Positions 35,376 through 45,768 of a stretch of 64,000 bases of DNA are shown here, one piece after another. The DNA is from [Anoxybacillus] calidus. Lineage in GTDB: Bacteria > Bacillota > Bacilli > Bacillales > Anoxybacillaceae. The stretch covers positions 342,082-406,081 of the forward strand of contig NZ_JACDUU010000001.1 of NCBI RefSeq assembly GCF_013760845.1, written 5' to 3'. The notes beneath the pieces are model-generated. The model saw only the letters and a program-made list of their open reading frames with translations, had not been told where the DNA came from and searched no databases. A program made the position numbers and the translations under genes. The stretch's first letter is position 1, and every line of letters begins with the position of its first letter.

Positions 35376-36854
35376 TTGGAAAAGTTCGATATTTTTAAAG
35401 ATATCGCCGAACGAACCGGCGGTGATATTTACCTAGGAGTAGTTGGTGCGGTGCGTACAGGCAAATCGACGTTTATTAAAAAATTTATGGAGCTCGTTGT
35501 CATTCCAAATATCGAGAATGAAGCAGATAAAGCGCGGGCGCAAGATGAATTGCCGCAGAGTGCAGCTGGAAAAACAATCATGACAACGGAGCCGAAATTT
35601 GTTCCCAATCAAGCGGTCAAAGTAAATGTTGATGAAGGATTGGAAGTGAATATTCGCCTAGTAGATTGCGTCGGATACGCTGTTCCTGGTGCAAAAGGCT
35701 ACGAAGATGAAAACGGCCCAAGAATGATTCATACACCTTGGTATGAAGAACCAATTCCGTTCCACGAAGCAGCAGAAATCGGCACACGAAAAGTCATTCA
35801 AGAACATTCGACGATTGGTGTCGTCATTACAACGGATGGCTCCATTGGTGAGATTCCTCGTCAGGACTATATTGAAGCGGAAGAACGCGTGATTAACGAG
35901 CTAAAAGAGGTCGGTAAACCGTTTATTATGATTATTAATACAGTTCGACCTCATCAGTCAGAAACAGAAGCGCTTCGTCAGCAATTAAGCGAGAAATACG
36001 ATATTCCAGTGCTGGCCATGAGTGTTGAAAGCATGCGCGAAGCAGACGTTTATAACGTGCTTCGTGAAGCATTATATGAATTTCCCGTGCTTGAAGTGAA
36101 CGTCAACTTGCCGAGCTGGGTAATGGTGCTTCGTGAAGATCATTGGCTTCGTGAAAGTTATCAAGAAGCGGTAAAAGATACGGTGAAAGATATTAAACGT
36201 TTGCGCGATGTTGATCGTGTTGTTCAACAGTTCGGACAGTATGAGTTTATTGAGCAAGCAAGCTTAGCGGGCATTGAAATGGGGCAGGGAATTGCCGAAA
36301 TCGACTTATACGCACCTGACGATTTGTACGACCAAATTTTAAAAGAAGTGGTTGGGGTAGAAATTCGCGGCAGAGATCATTTATTGCAGCTCATGCAGGA
36401 ATTTGCCCATGCAAAAGCGGAGTATGACCAAATTGCTGACGCATTGAAGATGGTGAAGCAAACGGGGTATGGCATCGCAGCCCCTGCACTTTCTGACATG
36501 AGCTTGGATGAACCAGAAATCATTCGCCAAGGCTCTCGCTTTGGAGTACGCTTAAAAGCGGTAGCTCCTTCTATTCATATGATTAAAGTTGATGTCGAGT
36601 CTGAATTTGCTCCGATTATTGGTACAGAAAAACAAAGTGAAGAATTAGTCCGCTATTTAATGCAAGACTTTGAAGATGATCCATTATCTATTTGGAATTC
36701 AGATATTTTTGGTCGCTCGTTAAGTTCAATTGTTAGAGAAGGTATTCAAGCGAAATTAGCGCTGATGCCAGAAAACGCCCGCTATAAGCTGAAGGAAACA
36801 TTAGAACGAATCATTAATGAAGGTTCTGGCGGACTTATTGCGATTATATTGTAA
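35376..36854 (+). CDS. spoIVA: Stage IV sporulation protein A, coat basement-layer ATPase
   Basis: Builds the foundation layer of the spore coat by ATP-driven polymerisation on the forespore surface. At 492 residues it equals the B. subtilis protein. The P-loop VGAVRTGKSTF (about 22-32) and the DCVGYAV Walker B/sensor region (about 97) lie in the ATPase domain; the conserved C-terminal region (about 420-492), which ends in the hydrophobic EGSGGLIAIIL, contacts SpoVM. TTG start with GGAGGGG seven bases upstream. Confidence 0.98.
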   Translation: MEKFDIFKDIAERTGGDIYLGVVGAVRTGKSTFIKKFMELVVIPNIENEADKARAQDELPQSAAGKTIMTTEPKFVPNQAVKVNVDEGLEVNIRLVDCVGYAVPGAKGYEDENGPRMIHTPWYEEPIPFHEAAEIGTRKVIQEHSTIGVVITTDGSIGEIPRQDYIEAEERVINELKEVGKPFIMIINTVRPHQSETEALRQQLSEKYDIPVLAMSVESMREADVYNVLREALYEFPVLEVNVNLPSWVMVLREDHWLRESYQEAVKDTVKDIKRLRDVDRVVQQFGQYEFIEQASLAGIEMGQGIAEIDLYAPDDLYDQILKEVVGVEIRGRDHLLQLMQEFAHAKAEYDQIADALKMVKQTGYGIAAPALSDMSLDEPEIIRQGSRFGVRLKAVAPSIHMIKVDVESEFAPIIGTEKQSEELVRYLMQDFEDDPLSIWNSDIFGRSLSSIVREGIQAKLALMPENARYKLKETLERIINEGSGGLIAIIL

Positions 36855-36858
36855 TTTT

Positions 36859-36960
36859 GGTGCTGACCTGATAAGTGTCTTGAATTCACTTGTAACTCAT
36901 AATATTGTTATGTCCTATATATGATGGTTGTGGGGTCTGACACTTTGGTCAGCCTCTTTT
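36859..36960. repeat. Palindromic repeat family A, copy 5
   Basis: GCTGACC (36862-36868) and GGTCAGC (36947-36953) at the ends, AAGTGTCTT and TCTGACACTT inside, followed by CTCTTTTTTTT. It starts five bases behind spoIVA and likely ends its transcript. Confidence 0.85.
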
Positions 36961-37044
36961 TTTTGAAAGACTCGTTAATTTTTGCTACGATGGAACATGT
37001 TGAAGTTCAATCGTTCAACGTTTTTAGCTGACAGTACTTTGTGA

Positions 37045-37086
37045 ACGCCAGTTTTGATGAAGGCGATTTTTTGTCGAAACTGGCGT
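37045..37086. other. Perfect 10-bp inverted repeat in the spoIVA-hbs gap
   Basis: ACGCCAGTTT (37045-37054) and AAACTGGCGT (37077-37086) enclose 22 bases. No T run follows on either strand. The remainder of 36961-37208 is AT-rich with no convincing gene. Confidence 0.5.
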
Positions 37087-37208
37087 GACATGCTTAAAAA
37101 CACGGATTTTATCTTGATAAGAAATGGGACATATGATAATCTTTTATCAGAAAATCTTAGTTTCTTTGGTGAAATATGCCTAAATTGCGTTGTTTTGCTG
37201 AAAATATG

Positions 37209-37237
37209 TTGAATTATGTACGTGAATCGTTTAATAT
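37209..37237 (+). promoter_or_regulatory. hbs promoter
   Basis: TTGAAT (37209-37214), 17 bases, TAATAT (37232-37237), about 100 bases before the hbs ATG. Confidence 0.6.
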
Positions 37238-37335
37238 TAGGCGTGTCACATGTATAGAAAAGCACAAAAGTGTGAAGAAATGAAAGTAAGTAATTTTTTA
37301 TAAAATTTTAACATCTTTGGGAGGAGGTGAATGGT

Positions 37336-37608
37336 ATGAACAAGACAGAACTAATTAATTCTGTTGCAGAAGCTAGCGGTCTTTCTAAAAAAGATGCAAC
37401 AAAAGCAGTTGATGCTGTTTTCGAATCTATTACGGAAGCTCTTAAAAATGGCGATAAAGTTCAATTAATCGGTTTTGGGAACTTTGAAGTACGCGAGCGT
37501 GCAGCACGTAAAGGACGCAACCCGCAAACAGGTGAAGAAATGGAAATCCCTGCGAGCAAAGTTCCTGCATTTAAACCAGGGAAAGCTCTTAAAGACGCTG
37601 TTAAGTAA
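37336..37608 (+). CDS. hbs: DNA-binding protein HU
   Basis: Histone-like protein that bends and compacts DNA as a homodimer. The 90 residues closely match the well-studied HU of Geobacillus stearothermophilus, which I recall almost residue for residue: [12 protein letters not shown] helix, [20 protein letters not shown] arm and the [14 protein letters not shown] tail. The ATG after GGAGGAGGTGAATGGT is chosen over an upstream in-frame GTG to give the mature family length. Confidence 0.98.
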   Translation: MNKTELINSVAEASGLSKKDATKAVDAVFESITEALKNGDKVQLIGFGNFEVRERAARKGRNPQTGEEMEIPASKVPAFKPGKALKDAVK

Positions 37609-37652
37609 TGTTACATAAATTGAGCTCATCTTAAACAGAAAAAGAGCTTTCG

Positions 37653-37689
37653 AAGAAGGGTTAGCCATCGTGCTTACCCTTCTTTTTTG
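37653..37689 (+). terminator. hbs terminator
   Basis: AAGAAGGGT and ACCCTTCTT form the stem, followed by TTTTG. Confidence 0.9.
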
Positions 37690-37753
37690 CTTTTAAAGAG
37701 AGATGTATGCTAGAATCTGATTACATTTAACATACTTGAAGTAGGAGGAAATC

Positions 37754-38320
37754 ATGGGGAATATCAACTATGAACAAATTGAGCATGCTGTTCGGTTAAT
37801 ATTAGAGGCAATCGGTGAAAATCCAAATCGTGAAGGATTGCGCGATACACCGAAGCGGGTTGCTAAAATGTATGCTGAAGTGTTTTCAGGGTTGAATGAA
37901 GACCCGCGTGAACATTTAAAAACGGTGTTTAGCGAGGAGCATGAAGAGCTGGTGCTTGTAAAAGACATACCTTTTTATTCAATGTGTGAACATCATTTAG
38001 TTCCATTTTTTGGTCTTGCTCATGTCGCTTATATTCCACGTGGTGGGAAAGTAACGGGTTTAAGCAAATTAGCACGTACAGTTGAAGCGGTAGCGCGCCG
38101 CCCGCAACTTCAAGAACGCATTACTTCCACTATTGCTGATTCGATTGTTGAAACGCTTAATCCGCATGGAGTTATGGTCGTTGTAGAAGCAGAGCATATG
38201 TGTATGACAATGCGCGGTGTGAAAAAACCAGGTGCAAAAACCGTTACTTCCTCGGTAAGGGGAATGTTTGTGACAGACCAGGCTGCTCGCGCGGAAGTTT
38301 TATCGTTAATTAAACAATAA
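37754..38320 (+). CDS. folE: GTP cyclohydrolase I
   Basis: Makes 7,8-dihydroneopterin triphosphate from GTP, first step of folate synthesis. 188 residues with zinc ligands in [10 protein letters not shown] (about 75-84) and ECMTMRG-like [14 protein letters not shown] (about 145-158). Called mtrA in B. subtilis; first gene of the mtr operon, 66 bases ahead of mtrB. Confidence 0.97.
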   Translation: MGNINYEQIEHAVRLILEAIGENPNREGLRDTPKRVAKMYAEVFSGLNEDPREHLKTVFSEEHEELVLVKDIPFYSMCEHHLVPFFGLAHVAYIPRGGKVTGLSKLARTVEAVARRPQLQERITSTIADSIVETLNPHGVMVVVEAEHMCMTMRGVKKPGAKTVTSSVRGMFVTDQAARAEVLSLIKQ

Positions 38321-38386
38321 AAAATATATATTGTTACACAATAGGTAAAACAGATATTCATTACGTTAAGGAGGGAAAATACCAGA

Positions 38387-38611
38387 ATGTATCAACAGAA
38401 CGATTATATTGTCATTAAAGCGTTAGAAGATGGTGTAAATGTTATCGGCTTGACAAGGGGAGCTGATACGCGCTTTCACCATTCGGAAAAACTAGATAAT
38501 GGGGAAGTATTAATCGCTCAATTTACAGAGCATACATCTGCGATTAAAGTACGTGGAAAAGCGGTGATCCAAACGCGCCATGGGGAAATTACTTCCGAGA
38601 CCAAAAAGTGA
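38387..38611 (+). CDS. mtrB: trp RNA-binding attenuation protein TRAP
   Basis: The 74-residue subunit of the 11-mer ring that, when tryptophan is bound between subunits, wraps RNA with spaced GAG/UAG triplets. Sequence features include [20 protein letters not shown], the HHSEKL and [12 protein letters not shown] strands with the RNA-contacting Lys and Arg residues. A suitable RNA target occurs in the trp leader at 45496-45557 of this window. AAGGAGGG site upstream. Confidence 0.98.
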   Translation: MYQQNDYIVIKALEDGVNVIGLTRGADTRFHHSEKLDNGEVLIAQFTEHTSAIKVRGKAVIQTRHGEITSETKK

Positions 38612-38712
38612 CGAGCGAAATTACGACAAAATAGCGCCAATTGTAAAAAAGTTATGCTATAATTGAATTTGTATATTTTGATCATGTTATTTTTGGGGAA
38701 GCAAGGGTGATT

Positions 38713-39522
38713 ATGTTGAAAACGATTGTAAAAAGAGTGTTAACGTTAAAGGAAAAAATTCAAGAATTCCTTCATCATCCATATTTAATCCAGCACATAT
38801 CAACAAGACAAATTGATGAAGATCGGATTTTATTGTCGCTTAGAGTATTGGAAGATGCCAACCTTTCAGAAGAGGAAATTCAACATCATATCGTCCCGAT
38901 GATGCTTGTGCAAATCGCCCTTGATACCCATGATGAAGTGACCAACTCTTTGCCCGATAAAGCGAATGATCTGCTCAAGGAAAGACAATTAACCGTATTA
39001 GCTGGAGATTTGTATAGTAGTTTATATTACAATTATTTAGCAAAAGCCAATCATATTCAATTAATTGGCTTATTTGCTGAAGCTATTAAAGAAATTAATG
39101 AACATAAAATTCGCCTTTATCAAAAAGATATTGAACGGATTGAGGCTCTGTTTCATAGTACGGCCGTCATTGAATCTTCCTTAATATGCAAAATGGGTGA
39201 ATATTACGGTTCGCATACATCGTCTAAATTCACTTACTATTATCTTTTGTTGAAACGATTGAATAAAGAAAAAGAAGGGTATTTAAAAACGGAACGTTCG
39301 CTTATTTTTGAACAAATGGCAGCTATTTTATTTTCGAAAAACAAAGAAATAACAAAAGAGCAAAAAAAGTATTTGCTTCATATTTGCAATCGTTACATTG
39401 ACCATTGCAAAGAAGAAATTCTCAAGCTGAAATTAGAAGTCAATGAGCTGCTTAAGGCAAGACTATCAGAGTTAATTGGCGATTACTCAATGATGGCGAA
39501 AAAGACGGTGGAAGAAGGGTAG
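38713..39522 (+). CDS. hepS: Heptaprenyl diphosphate synthase component I
   Basis: Non-catalytic regulatory partner of HepT; together they make the C35 side chain of menaquinone-7. The 269-residue protein keeps the family segments [12 protein letters not shown] (about 80) and [15 protein letters not shown] (about 103). The family has no DDxxD motif. Start uncertain: ATG 38713, GTG 38707 and TTG 38716 are close together near AAGGGTGA. Five bases ahead of menG. Confidence 0.93.
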   Translation: MLKTIVKRVLTLKEKIQEFLHHPYLIQHISTRQIDEDRILLSLRVLEDANLSEEEIQHHIVPMMLVQIALDTHDEVTNSLPDKANDLLKERQLTVLAGDLYSSLYYNYLAKANHIQLIGLFAEAIKEINEHKIRLYQKDIERIEALFHSTAVIESSLICKMGEYYGSHTSSKFTYYYLLLKRLNKEKEGYLKTERSLIFEQMAAILFSKNKEITKEQKKYLLHICNRYIDHCKEEILKLKLEVNELLKARLSELIGDYSMMAKKTVEEG

Positions 39523-39526
39523 ATGT

Positions 39527-40237
39527 ATGCAGCAATCAAAAGAAGAACGGGTTCATCATGTGTTTGAAAAAATTTATAACAATTACGATAAAATGAATTC
39601 GGTCATTAGCTTCAAGCGGCATTTAGCATGGCGAAAAGATACGATGAAGCGAATGAATGTGCAAAAAGGAACAAAGGCGCTCGATGTTTGTTGCGGAACG
39701 GCTGATTGGACGATTGCTTTGGCAGAAGCGGTTGGTCCAACTGGTGAAGTATACGGACTTGATTTTAGCCAAAATATGTTGAAAGTGGGAGAACAAAAAG
39801 TCAATGAGCGCGCTTTGAAAAATGTAACGCTCATTCATGGAAATGCGATGCAGTTGCCGTTTTCTGATAATACATTTGATTACGTTACAATTGGATTTGG
39901 CTTAAGAAATGTACCTGACTATATGACCGTATTAAAAGAAATGTATCGCGTCGTGAAACCGGGGGGGAAAGTGGTTTGTTTGGAAACATCACAACCAACA
40001 TTGATTGGCTTTAGGCAGCTATATTACTTTTATTTCCGCTTTATCATGCCGCTGTTTGGAAAAATATTCGCCAAAAGCTATGAAGAATATTCATGGTTAC
40101 AAGAATCGGCACGCGATTTTCCAGGAATGGACGAACTTGCGCAAATGTTCCGCGATGCCGGCTTTGTCAATGTAGAGGTAAAGCCATACACGTTTGGTGT
40201 GGCGGCAATGCATTTAGGATACAAACCGCGAGATTAA
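39527..40237 (+). CDS. menG: Demethylmenaquinone methyltransferase
   Basis: SAM-dependent C-methylation of demethylmenaquinone, last step of menaquinone synthesis. 236 residues with [17 protein letters not shown] (SAM motif I, about 49), [34 protein letters not shown] and [13 protein letters not shown] typical of UbiE/MenG. Between hepS and hepT, the usual Bacillus arrangement. Confidence 0.97.
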   Translation: MQQSKEERVHHVFEKIYNNYDKMNSVISFKRHLAWRKDTMKRMNVQKGTKALDVCCGTADWTIALAEAVGPTGEVYGLDFSQNMLKVGEQKVNERALKNVTLIHGNAMQLPFSDNTFDYVTIGFGLRNVPDYMTVLKEMYRVVKPGGKVVCLETSQPTLIGFRQLYYFYFRFIMPLFGKIFAKSYEEYSWLQESARDFPGMDELAQMFRDAGFVNVEVKPYTFGVAAMHLGYKPRD

Positions 40238-40247
40238 GGTGACAAAT

Positions 40248-41210
40248 ATGAAATTAAAAGCGATGTATTCATTCTTGAATACAGATTTAAACATCGTTGA
40301 AAAAGAGTTGGAAACAGCGATTCAGTCCAATTATCCGCTGCTTAGTGAAGCCTCTCTTCATTTGTTGCAAGCAGGTGGGAAGCGAATTCGTCCGATATTT
40401 GTTCTATTAGCTGGAAAGTTTGGAAACTATAGCATTGAACGGATGAAACATGTCGCTGTCGCGTTAGAACTTATTCACATGTCTTCTCTTGTGCATGATG
40501 ATGTTATTGATGATGCCGAGCTGCGGCGGGGGAAGGAAACAATTAAAGCGAAGTGGAGCAACCGCTTTGCCATGTATACAGGTGATTATATTTTTGCCCG
40601 TTCACTTGAACTAATGACACAGTTCAATCAGCCGCTGATTCACCAAATTTTAGCTCATACGCTTGTCGAAGTATGCCGAGGGGAAATTGAGCAAATTAGC
40701 GACAAGTATCGTTTCGATCAAAATTTGCGATGCTATTTGCGGAGAATTAAGCGAAAAACGGCATTATTAATTGCGGTCAGCTGTCAGCTTGGTGCGCTTG
40801 CTGCTGAGGCGCCTAAAGAGATTTATGAGCGCCTTTACTTATTTGGCTATTATGTTGGAATGTCGTTTCAAATTACCGATGATATTCTTGATTTTATCGG
40901 CACTGAAGAACAGCTTGGCAAACCAGCAGGCAGCGATTTGCTACAAGGAAATATTACTTTGCCTGTCTTTTTTGCGATGGAAGATGAAAAAGTAAAAGCA
41001 AAGATTACGCAAATTACTCCTGAAACATCACCGGATGAGATGAAAGAAATCATTTCGCTTATTAAACAAACCGGAGCAATTGAAAAGTCATATGCTGTCA
41101 GCGATCGCTATTTGCAAAAAGCGCTTGCTATTTTAGAGCAGCTGCCGAAAAATAAGGCGCGTAACACGTTTTATAATATCGCGAAATACATTGGAAAACG
41201 AAAATTTTAA
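40248..41210 (+). CDS. hepT: Heptaprenyl diphosphate synthase component II
   Basis: Catalytic subunit of the C35 prenyl synthase. Exactly 320 residues, as in G. stearothermophilus HepT, with the two aspartate-rich motifs HDDVIDDAELRRG (about 83-94) and QITDDILDF (about 208-216) and the GGKRIRP lysine/arginine block (about 43). The ATG with AAGGTGA six bases upstream is used rather than an earlier GTG. Confidence 0.97.
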   Translation: MKLKAMYSFLNTDLNIVEKELETAIQSNYPLLSEASLHLLQAGGKRIRPIFVLLAGKFGNYSIERMKHVAVALELIHMSSLVHDDVIDDAELRRGKETIKAKWSNRFAMYTGDYIFARSLELMTQFNQPLIHQILAHTLVEVCRGEIEQISDKYRFDQNLRCYLRRIKRKTALLIAVSCQLGALAAEAPKEIYERLYLFGYYVGMSFQITDDILDFIGTEEQLGKPAGSDLLQGNITLPVFFAMEDEKVKAKITQITPETSPDEMKEIISLIKQTGAIEKSYAVSDRYLQKALAILEQLPKNKARNTFYNIAKYIGKRKF

Positions 41211-41315
41211 ACCGTTTTCATTGGATTATATTGCTAACTTGTTCAAACAATGATACTATTTCTATGGGAATCCTGTATTCCTGATACATAACATTGTAGG
41301 GGTGGAGAATACGTT

Positions 41316-41762
41316 ATGGAAAGAACATTTTTAATGGTCAAACCTGATGGGGTCCAACGCAATTTAATCGGCGAAATCGTAGCGCGCTTTGAGAAAAAAG
41401 GGTTTCAACTTGTCGGGGCTAAATTAATGCAAGTGTCTAAAGAATTAGCAGAGCAGCACTATGCAGAACATAAAGAGCGTCCGTTCTTTGGTGAACTAGT
41501 TGATTTCATTACATCCGGTCCAGTATTTGCAATGGTTTGGGAAGGTGAAAATGTCATTGCGACAGCCCGTCAAATGATGGGAAAAACCAATCCGCAAGAA
41601 GCAACACCTGGAACGATTCGCGGTGACTTTGGTTTAACTGTTGGCAAAAACGTTATTCATGGCTCCGATTCACCAGCCAGCGCAGAACGTGAAATTAATT
41701 TATTCTTTAAAGGTGAAGAGCTTGTTAATTATTCAAAATTAATGAATGAGTGGATTTATTAA
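41316..41762 (+). CDS. ndk: Nucleoside diphosphate kinase
   Basis: Transfers the gamma phosphate from ATP to nucleoside diphosphates through a phospho-histidine. 148 residues; the active-site histidine lies in [16 protein letters not shown] (about 115), and [15 protein letters not shown] opens the protein. GGGGTGGAG site upstream; own terminator downstream. Confidence 0.98.
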   Translation: MERTFLMVKPDGVQRNLIGEIVARFEKKGFQLVGAKLMQVSKELAEQHYAEHKERPFFGELVDFITSGPVFAMVWEGENVIATARQMMGKTNPQEATPGTIRGDFGLTVGKNVIHGSDSPASAEREINLFFKGEELVNYSKLMNEWIY

Positions 41763-41772
41763 TCATAAAGGT

Positions 41773-41816
41773 TAGGCGATTGACTCAATCGATGGGGCGG
41801 TCGCCTTTTATATTTT
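41773..41816 (+). terminator. ndk terminator
   Basis: AGGCGA and TCGCCT form the stem base around a long loop, followed by TTTATATTTTT. Confidence 0.7.
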
Positions 41817-41897
41817 TATAAAATTATCTATTTTTTCCATTTTGTTTTACGCTATACTAGTAGTTAAAGAGACATTCAAGCAATCAGACTAGGGTGA

Positions 41898-42689
<792 letters not shown>

Positions 42690-42693
42690 TGGC

Positions 42694-42729
42694 AAAAGAG
42701 TTCATCGAAAAGATGAATTCTTTTTTTAT
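42694..42729 (+). terminator. cheR terminator
   Basis: AAAGA-TTCATC and GATGAA-TCTTT pair around GAAAA, followed by a T run. Confidence 0.88.
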
Positions 42730-42805
42730 CATAGGGGTTCCAAAATAGCGATTTTATGTTATATTGTTACATAATCGCTTTAAAGAGATGAAGGGAGAGA
42801 ATGAG

Positions 42806-43978
42806 ATGAGATATTTGACAGCAGGAGAGTCTCACGGCCCACAGCTGACGACCATTTTGGAAGGAGTGCCTGCAGGGTTGCCGCTTGTCGCTGAGCATAT
42901 TAATGTCGAGCTTGCCCGCAGGCAAAAAGGATATGGACGCGGCCGAAGAATGCAAATTGAAAAAGATGAGGTTAAAATTTTAAGCGGTGTGCGTCATGGA
43001 AAAACGTTAGGTTCGCCGATTACACTTGTCGTTGAAAATCGCGACTGGAAACATTGGACGAACATTATGGGAATTGAGCCGCTTGAAGAAGGGGCGGAGG
43101 AAGAAGTAAAACGGAAAGTGAGCCGTCCTCGTCCGGGCCATGCCGATTTAAACGGGGCGATTAAATACGGACATCGCGATATGCGCAATGTGTTGGAACG
43201 CTCCTCAGCGCGGGAGACGACGGTGCGCGTTGCTGCTGGTGCTGTTGCAAAACAAATTTTAGCGCAACTCGGAATTAAGGTGGCTGGTCATGTTCTTGAA
43301 ATTGGCGGGGTGAAGGCGAAAAATTTATCCTTTTCTTCGCTTGAAGAGCTGCAGGAAGTAACAGAACAATCCCCGGTCCGCTGTTTTGACAAAGAGGCAG
43401 AAGTGAAAATGATGGAAGCCATCGATGAAGCGAAGAAAAATGGTGATTCGATTGGCGGAATTGTTGAAGTTATTGTCGAAGGCGTTCCTGTCGGTGTTGG
43501 CAGTTATGTGCATTACGATCGAAAATTAGATGCAAAAATTGCTGCAGCAATTGTGAGCATTAATGCATTTAAAGGTGTAGAATTTGGTATCGGTTTTGAA
43601 GCGGCAAGACTTCCTGGCAGCGAAGTGCATGATGAGATTATTTGGAGCAAAGAAGAAGGTTTTAAAAGACGCACGAACCGGTCCGGTGGATTTGAAGGCG
43701 GTATGACAACGGGAATGCCAATTGTTGTCCGCGGGGTGATGAAGCCGATTCCGACGCTGTATAAGCCATTGCAAAGCGTCGATATTGAGACGAAAGAGCC
43801 ATTTGCCGCGAGCATTGAGCGTTCAGACAGTTGTGCCGTTCCCGCTGCAAGTGTTGTTGCTGAAGCAGTTGTAGCTTGGGAAATAGCTGCAGCGATTGTC
43901 GAACAGTTCGGTCAAGACCGCATGGACGTCATTGCGGAAAACGTCGAGAAAATGCGCCGCTATGCAAGGGAGTTTTAA
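42806..43978 (+). CDS. aroF: Chorismate synthase
   Basis: Converts 5-enolpyruvylshikimate-3-phosphate to chorismate using reduced FMN. 390 residues as in B. subtilis AroF; conserved GESHGPQL (about 7-14), [24 protein letters not shown] and [15 protein letters not shown] blocks, and the late [14 protein letters not shown] after AAGGGAGAG. First gene of the aro-trp supraoperon, three bases ahead of aroB. Confidence 0.97.
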   Translation: MRYLTAGESHGPQLTTILEGVPAGLPLVAEHINVELARRQKGYGRGRRMQIEKDEVKILSGVRHGKTLGSPITLVVENRDWKHWTNIMGIEPLEEGAEEEVKRKVSRPRPGHADLNGAIKYGHRDMRNVLERSSARETTVRVAAGAVAKQILAQLGIKVAGHVLEIGGVKAKNLSFSSLEELQEVTEQSPVRCFDKEAEVKMMEAIDEAKKNGDSIGGIVEVIVEGVPVGVGSYVHYDRKLDAKIAAAIVSINAFKGVEFGIGFEAARLPGSEVHDEIIWSKEEGFKRRTNRSGGFEGGMTTGMPIVVRGVMKPIPTLYKPLQSVDIETKEPFAASIERSDSCAVPAASVVAEAVVAWEIAAAIVEQFGQDRMDVIAENVEKMRRYAREF

Positions 43979-43981
43979 AAG

Positions 43982-45073
43982 ATGGAACAAATTGCAATTG
44001 AAACGAAATTAAAGCGATATTCTGTAGTTTTAGGTGACGAAGCCCTTCACTTTTTGCCGCAACAGCTCAAAGCTTTGCCGGGAAGTATATCGAATATTTT
44101 GATCATTACTGATGAAACAGTAGAAAAGCTTTATTTATCAAAGCTTGTTTCCATTTTAAGCGATGAATATAAAGTTTTTACACATACTATACCGAATGGA
44201 GAAAAAGCAAAGTCATTCGAACAGTATTATGCATGCCAAAGTGCCGCACTTACATACGGACTTGACCGCGATTCAGTGATTATCGCATTCGGCGGAGGTG
44301 TTGTTGGAGACTTAGCTGGGTTTGTCGCCGCCACTTTTATGCGCGGCATCCGATATATCCAAGTACCGACAACTCTTCTTGCCCATGACAGCGCTGTTGG
44401 TGGCAAGGTGGCCATTAATCATCCGCTCGGCAAAAATATGATTGGTGCGTTTCATCAACCTGAAGCAGTCATTTATGACATTTCTTTGCTAAAATCGCTT
44501 CCGGAAAAAGAGATGCGTTCAGGCTTTGCCGAAGTCATCAAACATGCGCTCATTAAGGATGCTAACTTTTATCACTGGCTAAAGGAACATATACACAACC
44601 TTGATGACTTACAAGGAGAAAAACTGCAATATTGTATTAAAAAAGGAATTCAAATTAAAGCGGACATTGTTCGTGAAGATGAAAAGGAAACAGGCATTCG
44701 CGCTTATTTAAATTTCGGACATACGCTTGGTCATGCGCTTGAAAGTGAGCTTGGGTATGGTTCAATTACGCACGGAGACGCTGTAGCGTTAGGTATGCTA
44801 TTTGCGATTTGGTTGAGTGAGAAAGAATATGATACTTTGCATTATCGCGAATTTGTTTCATGGTTCGAACGCTACGGTTTCCCGGTTTCGATTCCAAACC
44901 ATTTGGAAGCTGCACGCCTTCTTGAAAAAATGAAGGGCGATAAAAAAGCAAAAGCAGGAAATGTTCGAATGGTATTACTAAAGGATATTGGTCATGTAGA
45001 AATAAAACAATTTGAAGATGAACAATTGCTTGCCTTCATTCAACAATTTTCTCAAATACAATTAGAGAAATGA
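43982..45073 (+). CDS. aroB: 3-dehydroquinate synthase
   Basis: NAD- and zinc-dependent ring closure of DAHP to 3-dehydroquinate. 363 residues with [21 protein letters not shown] (NAD binding, about 101), [20 protein letters not shown] (about 126), the GFAEVIKHA segment and zinc ligands in [11 protein letters not shown] and [11 protein letters not shown]. Directly behind aroF. Confidence 0.97.
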   Translation: MEQIAIETKLKRYSVVLGDEALHFLPQQLKALPGSISNILIITDETVEKLYLSKLVSILSDEYKVFTHTIPNGEKAKSFEQYYACQSAALTYGLDRDSVIIAFGGGVVGDLAGFVAATFMRGIRYIQVPTTLLAHDSAVGGKVAINHPLGKNMIGAFHQPEAVIYDISLLKSLPEKEMRSGFAEVIKHALIKDANFYHWLKEHIHNLDDLQGEKLQYCIKKGIQIKADIVREDEKETGIRAYLNFGHTLGHALESELGYGSITHGDAVALGMLFAIWLSEKEYDTLHYREFVSWFERYGFPVSIPNHLEAARLLEKMKGDKKAKAGNVRMVLLKDIGHVEIKQFEDEQLLAFIQQFSQIQLEK

Positions 45074-45090
45074 GAAGGGAGGGATGAAAG

Positions 45091-45471
45091 ATGCTCAGAG
45101 GAATAAGAGGGGCAACAACAGTTGAACGTAACGAGGAATTAGAGATTATACAAGCAACGGAAGAGCTATTGCGGGAAATCATTAAAACAAATGATGTAAA
45201 AGCAAACGATGTTGCTTTTGTGCTTATTTCTACGACGGATGATTTGACGGCAGCGTTCCCGGCAAAAGCGTTGCGTAATATGGAAGGATGGACATATGTA
45301 CCTGTTATGTGCATGAGGGAAATTCCTGTCCCTCATTCATTGCCGCGTTGTATTCGCGTAATGATGACAGTGAACACAGCGAAGCAGCAAGAAGAAATAC
45401 GCCATATTTATTTACGCGAAGCTGTTCAACTTCGACCAGATTTGTCATTGACAGGAAAAGACGAACTATAA
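45091..45471 (+). CDS. aroH: Chorismate mutase (AroH type)
   Basis: Rearranges chorismate to prephenate for Phe and Tyr synthesis. The 126-residue monofunctional AroH fold (trimeric pseudo-alpha/beta barrel in the family). Catalytic Arg in RGIRGATT (residue 6), the Cys/Glu pair in VMCMREI (about 74-78), and the second arginine in RCIRVMMTV (about 89). The trp promoter overlaps its 3' end. Confidence 0.97.
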   Translation: MLRGIRGATTVERNEELEIIQATEELLREIIKTNDVKANDVAFVLISTTDDLTAAFPAKALRNMEGWTYVPVMCMREIPVPHSLPRCIRVMMTVNTAKQQEEIRHIYLREAVQLRPDLSLTGKDEL

Positions 45472-45477
45472 TATTAT
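45448..45477 (+). promoter_or_regulatory. trp promoter inside the end of aroH
   Basis: TTGACA (45448-45453) with TATTAT at 45472-45477 (18-base spacing); an overlapping TATAAT at 45467-45472 is only 13 bases away. It lies in the last codons of aroH, where B. subtilis also has a second promoter for trp. Confidence 0.6.
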
Positions 45478-45495
45478 TAAACTTAAATTAATCAT

Positions 45496-45557
45496 TAGTT
45501 GAGTAAGATGAGTTGAGAATAGACGAGAATGAGTGAGTTTAGTTGAGGTGAGCAGAG
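45496..45557 (+). promoter_or_regulatory. TRAP-binding site in the trp leader
   Basis: Twelve GAG or TAG triplets start at 45496, 45501, 45510, 45515, 45520, 45525, 45531, 45535, 45540, 45545, 45550 and 45555. Most are spaced by two bases, with one 9-base step that contains an AAG. This is the known signature bound by the 11-subunit TRAP ring, whose gene mtrB is in the window. Tryptophan-bound TRAP should lower trp expression. Confidence 0.93.
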
Positions 45558-45575
45558 GACGTTTTGCACATTTCT

Positions 45576-45693
45576 GAGGCTTGTCCCATAAGGAGCTGAC
45601 CTCGCGCATAATACACGATATATAAGACACTTCCCTATATACAGTAGTATATTGTGATGGCGAGGTCTGACCTCTTGTTTTTGAGACAGCCTC
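45576..45693. repeat. Palindromic repeat family A, copy 6, inside the trp leader
   Basis: Ends GAGGC-TGTC (45576 on) and GAGACAGCCTC (45683-45693), with GCTGACCTCGC and GCGAGGTCTGACC inside. It lies 18 bases behind the TRAP site and about 75 bases before trpE. Confidence 0.85.
45662..45682 (+). terminator. Compact terminator-like hairpin within copy 6
   Basis: GAGGT (45662-45666) and ACCTC (45670-45674) form a 5-bp stem with a 3-base loop, followed by TTGTTTTT. It may be the trp attenuator; no other terminator lies between the TRAP site and trpE. Confidence 0.5.
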
Positions 45694-45730
45694 TTGTTTA
45701 TTTATTTCCCCTTTCAATACCTCTAAACCC

Positions 45731-45767
45731 TCATTCTCCGTCCACGAAAAATGGAGGAGAGAATGAT
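45731..45767 (+). promoter_or_regulatory. Hairpin covering the trpE ribosome binding site
   Basis: CATTCTC (45732-45738) pairs with GAGAATG (45759-45765), and TCCA with TGGA inside, so the GGAGGAGAG ribosome site at 45753-45761 lies in the stem. B. subtilis TRAP promotes a comparable hairpin to repress trpE translation. Confidence 0.6.
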
Positions 45768-45768
45768 C

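Noticed and set aside
36975-37265. 96-residue minus-strand open frame in the spoIVA-hbs gap
   Set aside because: No ribosome site, composition typical of AT-rich noncoding DNA, and it covers the hbs promoter and a hairpin.
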